Shown piece after piece: positions 49,025-58,528 of a DNA stretch of 64,000 nucleotides. Origin of the DNA: an uncultured Bacteroidales bacterium (lineage in GTDB: Bacteria > Bacteroidota > Bacteroidia > Bacteroidales > Muribaculaceae). Position 1 is the first letter of the stretch, and every line of letters begins with the position of its first letter. Made by a program: the position numbers and the translations under genes. Where the stretch lies: NCBI GenBank assembly GCA_947644715.1, contig CANSAP010000002.1, forward strand, positions 1 through 64,000. The letters run 5' to 3'. Below the pieces are notes generated by a model. The model ran no database searches and was not told the origin of the DNA. It saw only the letters and a list, made by a program, of their open reading frames with translations.

Positions 49025-50134
49025 TTAGAGAGGATTGTTGTCATCCTTGGTGAGGTCGAGTTTCACCTTGTCGCCGCTGCGGTCCACGTATTGCTTTTTG
49101 AGCGGATTCGCTTTCGAGCGGATATAGATTTTTCGACGGCGCAGGATGTCGATGCCGGCATAGATGGCCGCGCGAAGAGAGGCGGGGTCGGCCACGCCGC
49201 GGTTGACAATATCGAAGCCCGTGCCATGGTCGGGGCTTGTGCGCACGTAGGGGAGGCCGGCTGTGAAGTTGACCCCCTCTTCCATGGCAAGCAATTTGAA
49301 GGGGGCAAGCCCCTGGTCATGATACATGGCCAGCACGGCATCGTAAGCCTGATAGCTGCCTGAGCCGAAGAATCCGTCGGCGGCAAAGGGCCCGAAAGCC
49401 ATAATCTTTCGGCTGTAAGCCTCCTGGATTGCAGGGGTGATTATCTCCTGCTCTTCGCTGCCTATGGCTCCGCCGTCGCCGGCATGGGGGTTGAGGGAGA
49501 GCACAGCAATTTTCGGACGCTCGATGGCGAAGTCCTTGCGCAGGGTGTGATGCAGCGTGCGGAGCTTCTCGACGATAGCCTCTTTGGAAATAGCGGCGCT
49601 CACTTCGTTGACGGGAATATGGGTTGTGACCAAAGCCACACGCGGCCCCCCTTCGCGGCAAAGCAGCATGAGCGACTTGTTGCCGTCAGCCAGCTCCGCT
49701 TCCAAATACTCCGTGTGACCCGGGAAGGGGAATCCGGCGCTCTTCATGGCCTCCTTGTTGATTGGAGCGGTGACGAGCAGGTCAATCTCGCGGTTGCGCA
49801 GCGCCTGCACGGCTGCATCGAGCGCGAGCTTGGCGGCGTGTCCCGCCTCAGGGGTGACCTTGCCCGGCTCGACCTTCAGCTCGCCGGCGGCAATATCCAC
49901 GAGGTTCACGGCTCCCGGCTCCGCCTTGTCGGCTGAGGCCACCACGCGCGCTTTGAAGTCTTCAAAGCCGAGTGACTTCTTGTAATAGCCGAGCACACCG
50001 GGCGCACCGAATATGACCGGAGTGAAGAGTTCGGTTATGCCGTCAGGCTCCAGCGCCTTCAGGATGATTTCGTAGCCTATGCCGTTGATGTCGCCATGCG
50101 TGATGCCCACGCGCGGCAGCTTATGTTCCTTCAT
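49025..50134 (-). CDS. pdxA: 4-hydroxythreonine-4-phosphate dehydrogenase
   Basis: PRVGITHGDINGIGYEIILKAL; TAPINKEAM; FPGHTEYLE; LSLNPHAGDGGAIGSEE; AMYHDQGLAPFK. Confidence 0.93.
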   Translation of the reverse strand: MKEHKLPRVGITHGDINGIGYEIILKALEPDGITELFTPVIFGAPGVLGYYKKSLGFEDFKARVVASADKAEPGAVNLVDIAAGELKVEPGKVTPEAGHAAKLALDAAVQALRNREIDLLVTAPINKEAMKSAGFPFPGHTEYLEAELADGNKSLMLLCREGGPRVALVTTHIPVNEVSAAISKEAIVEKLRTLHHTLRKDFAIERPKIAVLSLNPHAGDGGAIGSEEQEIITPAIQEAYSRKIMAFGPFAADGFFGSGSYQAYDAVLAMYHDQGLAPFKLLAMEEGVNFTAGLPYVRTSPDHGTGFDIVNRGVADPASLRAAIYAGIDILRRRKIYIRSKANPLKKQYVDRSGDKVKLDLTKDDNNPL

Positions 50135-50158
50135 TTCTTCATTGGAAAATATAATGTG

Positions 50159-50166
50159 CAAAATTA
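50159..50166 (-). promoter_or_regulatory. -7 element TAATTTTG for pdxA
   Basis: caaaatta on + strand just upstream of the pdxA start. Confidence 0.45.
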
Positions 50167-50300
50167 CTTAAAATATTGTAAAGGGAGGCTATCCCGCGGG
50201 GAAAAACGCAAAAAATAGGGGGCGAGGCAATATCGTTTGTGGCACAACGTTATATCAAGAGATAAACCACGCCTGCCGTGCGCCGGTTATGATTTAACAT

Positions 50301-51062
50301 ATGAAGAAGCTAATTTACCTACTCTCATTTATTTGCCTGTTCTTGACGAGTTGCAAAACCAAGGACAATCTGACGTATTTCCGCACAAATACCCCTACCG
50401 CCGAGCAGGTGGTCACTCAGGCCAACTGGCAGCTGAAGATTGAACCGGGCGATGAACTCTCCATCTATGTGCATACCGACATGGAGGAGGTGACGGCTCT
50501 CTTTAATCTCCCTGATAGCAAGGAGGATACCAAAACCTATTTGGTTGACAAGTCCGGCAATATCAGCCTGCCGAAAATCGGCAGTGTGCATGCAGCCGGA
50601 TTGACTACAACGCAACTGGCAGAGGAGATTACCCGCAAGGTAGCTGAGTTTGCAGAGGCTCCCACGGTGCGTGTGAAGCTGATGAACTTCAAGGTGAGTG
50701 TGCTCGGCGAGGTTGCCAAGCCCGGCGTGGTGGAGGTCAAGAGTGAACGTTGCACCGTGCTTGAGGCTCTCGGCTTGGCCGGCGACATGACTATCTTCGG
50801 CAAGCGCGAGAACGTTACGCTCATCCGCGAGGAGGATGGCGTGGTGTCATATCACCGTCTGAATCTCGCTGACGGCGATTTAATCAAGAGCCCTTACTAT
50901 TATATGCAGCAGAACGATGTGCTCTATGTTGAACCGACGGAGACCCGCATGCAGCAGTCAGAGTACAGCACTAATAACAGCTACAAGATTCAGGTGGTGT
51001 CGGCCATTATCTCCGGCGCCTCTGTGATTGCATCACTCGTAATCGCCCTCGCAATAAAGTAA
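50301..51062 (+). CDS. Polysaccharide export outer membrane lipoprotein (Wza-like)
   Basis: Lipobox FLTSCKTKDNLTYF; LKIEPGDELSIYV; YLVDKSGNISLPKIGSVHAAGLTTTQLAEEI. Confidence 0.88.
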   Translation: MKKLIYLLSFICLFLTSCKTKDNLTYFRTNTPTAEQVVTQANWQLKIEPGDELSIYVHTDMEEVTALFNLPDSKEDTKTYLVDKSGNISLPKIGSVHAAGLTTTQLAEEITRKVAEFAEAPTVRVKLMNFKVSVLGEVAKPGVVEVKSERCTVLEALGLAGDMTIFGKRENVTLIREEDGVVSYHRLNLADGDLIKSPYYYMQQNDVLYVEPTETRMQQSEYSTNNSYKIQVVSAIISGASVIASLVIALAIK

Positions 51063-51095
51063 CCCGCTCATCCATCCATAGATAACTATTCCGTA

Positions 51096-52736
51096 ATGGC
51101 TACTGATAACAATCTGACTCCTGCCCCTGCTCCTCAACCCGAATCTGAAGGGGGAGTCATCGACTTCGGTAAAATTTTCCGTAACTATTTGCGCCACTGG
51201 TGGTGGTTTGCCATCTCGCTCGTGGTCTGCCTGGGTCTGGCTTTTGTCTATCTGAAAAAGAAGAGTCCGCTCTATCTGGTCAAGAGCCTTATCATGCTTA
51301 ATCAGGAAGAAGTGGGGGGCGTTGGCGCAGCCGGATCCCTGACGAGCATCATGAACCTGATGGGGCAGTCCTCCTCCGATTATGCCAACCCGGAGAATGA
51401 AATAATGAAGATGGAGAGTCAGACCAATCTCACTGATGTGGTCAACGCCCTTCAATTGCAATACAACTATTGGTCAACCACCGGAATACTGAAAAAGAAG
51501 GTTTGGCTCTATAAGGAGAATCCGGTGGCGGTGAATATTCCTGCCCAGATTCTGGATACAATCAGCGTGCTGACGAAATTCCATATAGAGAAGGAACCCG
51601 GAGAAAAGGATTTTCGCATAAGTGTAGAGCAGAAAGGAAAGAAACTTTATGATGAGACAACCCCCCGTTTCCCCTACACGGCCAAAACCCCTTACGGCTC
51701 TTTTACTCTGACGCTGACCAAGGACTACAATCCGCAGCAGCCCCTGAATCTGTATGCCACAGCCACCGGCACGGCCTCAAGTGTTGACGACCTGCGCAAG
51801 CGATTGAGTGTGTCCTATCTGTCGAAGAAAGCTGATGCCATCCAAATTGATGTGGAGGATGTCAATATTGAGCGTGGAGAGGATGTGGTCAACGCTATCA
51901 TGCGCCTTTACAACGGGCGCCGTGAGGCTGACCGCAAAGAACACAATCAGGCGTCATTGGACTTCATCAATAATCGCCTGATGGATCTCTACGCAGAGAT
52001 AGATGAACAGGACTCAAAGGTTGAGCATTACAAGAAGGAAAACCGCATAGTGGATGCCGAAGCTGAGGCAACCTATATTTTCACGCGCATGAGCTCGATT
52101 GATGAACAGTATGTTCAGCTGAAAACCCGTGTGGAGAATTATATGCTATTCCGCGACATGCTGTCAAATCCCGGCACACGCGACAATCAGATTCCTTTCA
52201 CGGCATCGGAACTGTCTATGTCAGAGGCTTTTGCAAAGTCGATGATAAGCTATAATGATTTGCTTAACCAGCGAATGAATCTTGAGGCAACAGCCAAAGC
52301 AGGCAGCCGCCAGCTGGATGTGCTTAACCGCCAAATTGATGCGACCCGTGAAAATATCCTGAAATCACTCGGACGTGAGATTCAAAATACGAATGTCTTG
52401 CTGGGCAAATTGCAGAAAGAGATTAATGAGCGCGACGCCCGCATGGCCGGGATGCCCGCCATGGAGCATAAGCTGCTCTCCTTTGAGCGTGATCGAGTGG
52501 TTAAGAACCAGATTTATGCATATTTGCTGCAGAAGCGCGAAGAAACACAGATTGCCCTGTCGCAGCATGAACCGGTAGGCAAAATTATTGATGCCGCCTA
52601 TCCCGAACTTGCGCCGGTCGCGCCGAATAAGAGACTGATTCTCGGCGTAGCCTTTGTGCTTGGACTGATGATTCCCGCCATCTCGCTGCAGATGCGTGCC
52701 GGCTCCAATGAATCTTCCAAGCAGGCAAAGGCATAG
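51096..52736 (+). CDS. Wzz/GumC-type polysaccharide chain-length determinant
   Basis: Wzz N-term IDFGKIFRNYLRHWWWFAISLVVCLGLAFVYL; coiled-coil; C-term TM NKRLILGVAFVLGLMIP; no kinase domain seen. Confidence 0.88.
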   Translation: MATDNNLTPAPAPQPESEGGVIDFGKIFRNYLRHWWWFAISLVVCLGLAFVYLKKKSPLYLVKSLIMLNQEEVGGVGAAGSLTSIMNLMGQSSSDYANPENEIMKMESQTNLTDVVNALQLQYNYWSTTGILKKKVWLYKENPVAVNIPAQILDTISVLTKFHIEKEPGEKDFRISVEQKGKKLYDETTPRFPYTAKTPYGSFTLTLTKDYNPQQPLNLYATATGTASSVDDLRKRLSVSYLSKKADAIQIDVEDVNIERGEDVVNAIMRLYNGRREADRKEHNQASLDFINNRLMDLYAEIDEQDSKVEHYKKENRIVDAEAEATYIFTRMSSIDEQYVQLKTRVENYMLFRDMLSNPGTRDNQIPFTASELSMSEAFAKSMISYNDLLNQRMNLEATAKAGSRQLDVLNRQIDATRENILKSLGREIQNTNVLLGKLQKEINERDARMAGMPAMEHKLLSFERDRVVKNQIYAYLLQKREETQIALSQHEPVGKIIDAAYPELAPVAPNKRLILGVAFVLGLMIPAISLQMRAGSNESSKQAKA

Positions 52737-52829
52737 AGTGTGTCAGGATTGAATGATTGCCTGCCGATTCAAGATTCGGTTTAGATTCAAACATACTCTC
52801 AGTAGCATTAGATTTTTTTGACTCAGCTC

Positions 52830-54173
52830 ATGCGCATAGAAAAGCATAAACTGATAGCTTGGATATTCTTTGTCACTTTTTGGATTTGTGCCACAGTGCC
52901 GTTTGTTGTCCAGGAAGCGACCCGGTCATATCAGCCGGGTGTCGTAACCGCGTTATGGGGTGCAGGCGAAGTTTTAGTCGCTTTGTTAGGGCTTTGGACC
53001 CTCAAAGCGCGAGTGGACAAAGTTATAGTCCTGATTTTTTTTGCGCTGAGTTTTGTTGATACCGTCATTGTTAATCACACATCTATCCTGTATTGGTTAA
53101 ACGGATGCCGACTATACATAGGTCTTGTGTTCATGTTCCCGATTATTCGGTATTTCTGGACGGATGAGAAGAGACGTAAGTATTTTGTCGCCAAAATGGA
53201 TCGTACGATTTACCTGTATTTGGTAATTCAGTTTCCATGCATGGTGGTGCAGTGTGTGAGGTACGGCGCCTGGGACAATGTGTCAGGTTCCATTGGTTGG
53301 ATGGCTTCAGGCACAGCTTCTACAATCATATACCTGAGTTCGTTTTATCTGATGGTAAGGCGATGGAACTATGATTTGTCATACGTGCAGAATTTGAAAC
53401 TTAATTGGGTTCTGCTCGTACTGCTTATTCCGACATGGTTGAATGAAACGAAAATATCGTTTATTTACATAGCCATGTATTTCTTCTTCTTGGTGCCGAT
53501 GGATCGCTATTTTATCAAGCGATTAGCCTTGATTCTTCCCATCATCGGTATAGTTATAGTGGGAGCCTCCATGCTGTATTATTCCTTTGCATTGAAAGAC
53601 ACCCAGGTAGAGATGACAAGCCTGTCGGAATATGTCATGGGTAATGATATATTATTGGATGTAGTGGAATATGCGTTTGAAAATGACGTTAATGAAGTGA
53701 ATGAAGGGGATTATGCCAGAGGTATTAAATTTTATATCCTGCCTTACCTTTACCAGCGTCATTACGGTTCCGCTGTGACCGGCTTTGGGGTCGGGATATA
53801 CAAGGGGGGAAACTTAATGGAAAAAACAGAGTTTTCCAAACGTTATTTTTGGCTGCTTAACGGTACGATTATGCAATGGCATATGTGTCTGATTGAGTTG
53901 GGCATTACCGGCGGCATACTGTATATTCTGTTTTGGATTACGGCATTTCGCCTATGGCGTCGGCATAAGGGGGAACGAGACATGCGAATGAGCTGGATGT
54001 TCGGACTTGTTACGATATTGTTTAGCATATACATACCACCGTTTTCTATACCACCATTCTACATGCAATTCATGTTTATGGTGTTCACCTGTTCGCGGTG
54101 GCATGAATTGCCCCCTTATAAGCATGTGCCCCTCCTGGGATCCAAGAAATTCAAATTCAGCCTTCATGATTGA
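52830..54173 (+). CDS. Polytopic membrane protein, probable O-antigen/EPS polymerase (Wzy-like)
   Basis: About 10 predicted TMs, position between Wzz and GT; AT-rich. Confidence 0.6.
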   Translation: MRIEKHKLIAWIFFVTFWICATVPFVVQEATRSYQPGVVTALWGAGEVLVALLGLWTLKARVDKVIVLIFFALSFVDTVIVNHTSILYWLNGCRLYIGLVFMFPIIRYFWTDEKRRKYFVAKMDRTIYLYLVIQFPCMVVQCVRYGAWDNVSGSIGWMASGTASTIIYLSSFYLMVRRWNYDLSYVQNLKLNWVLLVLLIPTWLNETKISFIYIAMYFFFLVPMDRYFIKRLALILPIIGIVIVGASMLYYSFALKDTQVEMTSLSEYVMGNDILLDVVEYAFENDVNEVNEGDYARGIKFYILPYLYQRHYGSAVTGFGVGIYKGGNLMEKTEFSKRYFWLLNGTIMQWHMCLIELGITGGILYILFWITAFRLWRRHKGERDMRMSWMFGLVTILFSIYIPPFSIPPFYMQFMFMVFTCSRWHELPPYKHVPLLGSKKFKFSLHD

Positions 54174-55209
54174 GCCCGGTGTCAGCATCATAGTTCCTGT
54201 CTATAACGCACTGCCTTATCTTGAAGAGGCTATTGACTCCCTTCGGTCTCAGTCATTGCAGGAGATAGAGATTATACTGGTGGATGACGGATCTTCAGAT
54301 GGGTCAGCGGCCGTTTGCGATCGTTTGGCTGAAGAGGATGCACGAATCAGAGTTATTCATAAGCCAAACAGTGGCGCCGGACTCTCCCGCAATGAAGGGC
54401 TTAAAATAGCCCGCGGGCGTTATGTGTCCTTTTTGGATGCCGATGACCGGCTTTATCCCGAGGCATTGCAGACGATGCTGCGGCAGGCTGATGAGAATAA
54501 TCTGGATATGGTGCGTGCAACACGCTGCTTTTTCAAGGATAAGGAGGCTCCGGCCAATCAAAGATATGGCACCCCTCTGAGACTCTTCAGCGACCGCAGT
54601 ACACTCGACCGTATGGCGCTCGCATACATTGGTCAGCCTCGAGGAGAGGAGGACCGCCGACTGCATTTTGAGGGTGGTGTATGGGGCGCGCTGTACAAAC
54701 GGGAATTGCTCGAACGAGCCGGAATTCGTTTTGTCAGCGAACGCGAATACGGTTCGGAAGACTTCATCTTTAATTTTGAATTTACGCGGGTGGCATCAAA
54801 AGTTGGTTGTACGGATGATACATTCGTGCATTACAGACTGTCACCCGGCTCAATTTCACGTACAGTCAAGCCTGACTGCATGGAAAGATTGGCTCTGCAT
54901 TCCTCCCGCATGGAGCAGCGGTTGCTTGCTGCCGGTTATAGCGGCTATGATTCTCGGATAGCGGCCATGTGCTATTTCCTTGAAATTGGTCGCGGCTTGA
55001 TGAAATTCAAGCTTCTTGGAGATGAGTCGGTCAAGCAACGGTTGGATTGGTGCAAGTTGCAGTGTGAATTGCCATATGTCAAAGAAATAGTCAAAGAGTA
55101 TCCTCAAAACACTTTGAGTCGAAGTCACAGACTTCATTTATGGTTAATGAAGCATGGCGCAATGAGGCTACTCTTAATCTTGACCAAAATAACGGAGCAT
55201 ATACGCTGA
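54166..55209 (+). CDS. Glycosyltransferase family 2
   Basis: VSIIVPVYNALPYLEEAIDSLRSQSLQEIEIILVDDGSSDGS; SFLDADD. Confidence 0.92.
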   Translation: MIEPGVSIIVPVYNALPYLEEAIDSLRSQSLQEIEIILVDDGSSDGSAAVCDRLAEEDARIRVIHKPNSGAGLSRNEGLKIARGRYVSFLDADDRLYPEALQTMLRQADENNLDMVRATRCFFKDKEAPANQRYGTPLRLFSDRSTLDRMALAYIGQPRGEEDRRLHFEGGVWGALYKRELLERAGIRFVSEREYGSEDFIFNFEFTRVASKVGCTDDTFVHYRLSPGSISRTVKPDCMERLALHSSRMEQRLLAAGYSGYDSRIAAMCYFLEIGRGLMKFKLLGDESVKQRLDWCKLQCELPYVKEIVKEYPQNTLSRSHRLHLWLMKHGAMRLLLILTKITEHIR

Positions 55210-55315
55210 GCAGCGACATAATTGGTGATAAGGTTCTTTGTCTAAGGATAGTCCATTGAATCGCTGTTTGGGCTAATTCCGTAATCCAATATTATTAATT
55301 AAACAGAAATTTCTC

Positions 55316-56302
55316 ATGCCTCAAATCATATTTATCAATCTTGCCAAAGCGATAGGGATAATATTGGTAGTTATCGGCCATTTCTTTCCTGTAAATTGTC
55401 CGGCTTGGTATAAGGCGTTGCATGATGTCATATATTCTTTCCACATGCCGTTATTTATGTTTGCAAGTGGTTATATTTATTTTGCTACGTTGAAAGCGGT
55501 GGAATATCACAAGTTTATATCCAAAAAGATTAAAAGATTGTTGGTTCCATATTGGAGCATATCGGTTTTGGTTATATCAATTAAACTAATTAGTGGCAAC
55601 TCCTCTCTTCAGTTGGATCATCCGGTGACAGCTTTTTCTTATGTGGAAATGTTATACAGTCCGGCCGCAGGAGGTTTCCTTTGGTTCGTATTTGCGTTGT
55701 TTATAATATTTGCAATTATACCGTTCTTCAAGACTCCTGAGTCGAGGTTGTCATTGTTTGTGGTCTCATTGGTGCTGAAATATCTGCCGATTGCAATAAC
55801 ATTTAAGTATCCGGCTATTTTTTGTTTGGATTATGTTATTAACTATCTCCCTTATTTCATGCTGGGGATAATAGTTTTGGAACACAGAGCATATTTCAGA
55901 ATATGGGTATCATTGCATTATAGCGTTGTCATGCTGTTATTTGTTGCCGGTTGTGCAGCTGTAATCTTATGGCCTGGCAGCATAATTGTCAATGTTATAG
56001 CACCATATATCGGTATATTTGCTGTATTGCGCTTTTGTCTGTTTTTGGAGACAAAGCATGCATTTTGGCCGGTGTCTGCATTGTTGTCCATAGCGGCAGC
56101 ATCATATACTATATATCTATGGCATACGACCTTTCAGGGAGGCGCTAAAGCAATTATTGCTAAATTCGTTGCGGATACAGGAGATTTAGTGTTTGCATTA
56201 AGTGCTGTTATCGTAATAGTCATTGGAATAAGCGTGCCATGGGTGTTGCATACCGGCTTGTTCAGAAAATATAGGTTGACAAAACTCTTATTTGGATTAT
56301 GA
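55316..56302 (+). CDS. Acyltransferase family 3 membrane protein
   Basis: INLAKAIGIILVVIGHFFP; SFHMPLFMFASGYIYF; polytopic. Confidence 0.88.
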   Translation: MPQIIFINLAKAIGIILVVIGHFFPVNCPAWYKALHDVIYSFHMPLFMFASGYIYFATLKAVEYHKFISKKIKRLLVPYWSISVLVISIKLISGNSSLQLDHPVTAFSYVEMLYSPAAGGFLWFVFALFIIFAIIPFFKTPESRLSLFVVSLVLKYLPIAITFKYPAIFCLDYVINYLPYFMLGIIVLEHRAYFRIWVSLHYSVVMLLFVAGCAAVILWPGSIIVNVIAPYIGIFAVLRFCLFLETKHAFWPVSALLSIAAASYTIYLWHTTFQGGAKAIIAKFVADTGDLVFALSAVIVIVIGISVPWVLHTGLFRKYRLTKLLFGL

Positions 56303-56387
56303 ATGTAGATGAGAAATCTCCATTCGTTCCGAAGACGTAACTTTCAAAGAAATTGGGGATAGCTTTGGAGAGTTCGGGAAAAATTCG

Positions 56388-56395
56388 TAATTTTG
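56388..56395 (+). promoter_or_regulatory. -7 element TAATTTTG for the vWA/tubulin/actin-like cluster
   Basis: TTTG 56364-56367, N20, TAATTTTG 56388-56395. Confidence 0.6.
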
Positions 56396-56479
56396 CACTT
56401 ATCTATGCGCGTTTCAAAGGCTCATATTACAAGTGCTTTATTTCTGCCCGTTCTGCGAGGTAAATGTCGGTTCTTGAGG

Positions 56480-57988
56480 ATGTCTCTGTTCTCAGGGTTC
56501 ATTGTCTTGTGTGTGCTGACAGTCGCTGCCGCACTCTCCTCATGCAGCTCTGATGAAAACCGTGTGCAGGCACTCATATCCAAAGCTGTGAATGATCCTG
56601 AACAGCGGAACGAACAGACATTCAATGAGCTGACAGCTGTTATCTTAGCCTCCCCCGAGCAGTATGCCTCCTTTCTGACTGATAAAGGCACAGTTGATAT
56701 CGACAAACTCCAATCAGTCTATGACGCAGCAGCAAAGCGTTCCGGTGGTGAAGGCGAATGGAATCTGCGCGCTTATGGCGGTGCGCTCTCCGGCGACCTT
56801 CAACTGAGGTTGATGCTTGAACGGTCCGGCTCCATGACCGGTTATGACTCCCGCAGCGGCAGCGGCGATTTCAAGCGCGCGGTAAGCGAACTCATCAACC
56901 GCTTCCCCGGAAGCCATACCGGCTCCGACGCCATTCTGATTGTCAACGATGACCTCTACACATATCCCGGCACCTTCGAGACGTTCGTGCAGGATAAGGA
57001 TATTTTTGCCTCAACCGCTTCCTTGGGGAATGCCGCTTACACAGATTTTGCGCGCATTTTCACCCGCTCCCTCACCGATTCCGTGCCGGAACGGGTAACC
57101 GTGCTTGTCACCGATTTGATTTACTCCCCCAAAGGCGCCGCCGGCTCCGGGGCCGACAAAATCTTCAACGAAATAGGAGCATTGAGCTCTTCTCTGTTCA
57201 AGTCTCATCTGGACAAGAGCATGTTGATTGTGCGCCTCACGGGTGACTTCCGAGGCAAGTATTATCCGTATGGCGATCGCGCCCCCTTCGACTACAACGG
57301 CAAGCGCCCCTACTTCATGATTATCACCGGCAGTGCAGCAGCCATGTCCCGGCTTCGCAGTGCCGATAAATATGCCTCCTTCACTGACTTTTCTTCGTTG
57401 CCAGGATTCGAGCAGGAATACTTTTTCAATCGTGCCCCGCTCCCGCTTGCCTGGTGGTCACTTATGCCCCGCAAGAACCCCGCGCAAGGAGAATACACCC
57501 TTTCGGGCGGAAGCAGCGAATCAGGAGCGCATTCCCTCAAAGGTGTAAAGGCCGCAAAAGGCTCAGATGCCGTGATCCTGACCGTGGCAGCTGACCTGTC
57601 GCAGATACCCGCATCCGCAGACTACCTGCTGAATAAAGAGAACTACAAGGTAGAGAGCGACGCCCCGGTCAGCATCGAGAGCATCGAGGCCGTTACTCCT
57701 GAGATGGCCGATCCCCGCAACAAGCGCTATCTGAAGCATGCCACGCATCTGATGACCTTGCGCGTATCCGGCAAGACAATGCCTGATGCCGTCACCGTAG
57801 CGCTGCTCAACCGTCTGCCTGACTGGATAAAGCAGTTCAATACCGCCGACGACTCCTCCCCTTATGCCCGCTCATTCAGCTCATCAACATTCGGACTGCA
57901 ACCCTTCCTCGAGGGGGTGTATAACGCCTACTACGGCACCGCCGAAATACCTCTCTTCACCTCCTTCACCATCAAGTTTGAAAACTAA
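56480..57988 (+). CDS. Lipoprotein with vWA-like (degenerate MIDAS) domain
   Basis: Lipobox AALSSCSSDE; LMLERSGSMTGYDSRSG resembles DxSGSM; VTVLVTDLIYS; start could be ATG 56405. Confidence 0.65.
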   Translation: MSLFSGFIVLCVLTVAAALSSCSSDENRVQALISKAVNDPEQRNEQTFNELTAVILASPEQYASFLTDKGTVDIDKLQSVYDAAAKRSGGEGEWNLRAYGGALSGDLQLRLMLERSGSMTGYDSRSGSGDFKRAVSELINRFPGSHTGSDAILIVNDDLYTYPGTFETFVQDKDIFASTASLGNAAYTDFARIFTRSLTDSVPERVTVLVTDLIYSPKGAAGSGADKIFNEIGALSSSLFKSHLDKSMLIVRLTGDFRGKYYPYGDRAPFDYNGKRPYFMIITGSAAAMSRLRSADKYASFTDFSSLPGFEQEYFFNRAPLPLAWWSLMPRKNPAQGEYTLSGGSSESGAHSLKGVKAAKGSDAVILTVAADLSQIPASADYLLNKENYKVESDAPVSIESIEAVTPEMADPRNKRYLKHATHLMTLRVSGKTMPDAVTVALLNRLPDWIKQFNTADDSSPYARSFSSSTFGLQPFLEGVYNAYYGTAEIPLFTSFTIKFEN

Positions 57989-58035
57989 CTCCCCGTTCCT
58001 CTCAATTCAAGGTTAACCCTCTCCTTATCAGTTAC

Positions 58036-58524
58036 ATGCGACAAGAAATTAAATACATATTGTTGGGCGCAGCCCTCCTCCTGACGCTGCTCTTCGTGGT
58101 GCTCGGCGGACAGATATATCCCGCCTTGTACCTCGGACCGGTCGACATGGATGGCACCCAGGATCTCTTCCGTGAAGACCTGCGTTCGCAAGGATGGACT
58201 CTGCACCTCTCGATGCTCATTGCCGCCCTTCCCTGGCTGATGGCCGGACTCTTCTACTATTTCATCAACTCCGTCCACTTCGACCGCTGGTGGAACTGGC
58301 TGATAGTCATGGGCATCAGCACACTGCTGACCACTTGGTGTGCGCTCAAGATGCTATCCTCCCGAATGGAGGATTTCCAGACCGGGCTGAGTGACTTCTA
58401 CGCTCCCTGCACCGAAGCCCTCGCCGGATGGATTGCTCTGTTTGCTTTTTTTGTTTTCACGATAGCCTCCTTCGGAATGCGTTGGTGGAGTTCCAATTGT
58501 CGTCACACCCCCTTCCCTCAATAA
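58036..58524 (+). CDS. Small polytopic membrane protein
   Basis: Four hydrophobic segments (ILLGAALLLTLLFVVLG, MLIAALPWLMAGLFYYF, WLIVMGISTLLTTW, IALFAFFVFTIASFG). Confidence 0.65.
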   Translation: MRQEIKYILLGAALLLTLLFVVLGGQIYPALYLGPVDMDGTQDLFREDLRSQGWTLHLSMLIAALPWLMAGLFYYFINSVHFDRWWNWLIVMGISTLLTTWCALKMLSSRMEDFQTGLSDFYAPCTEALAGWIALFAFFVFTIASFGMRWWSSNCRHTPFPQ

Positions 58525-58528
58525 TCGA

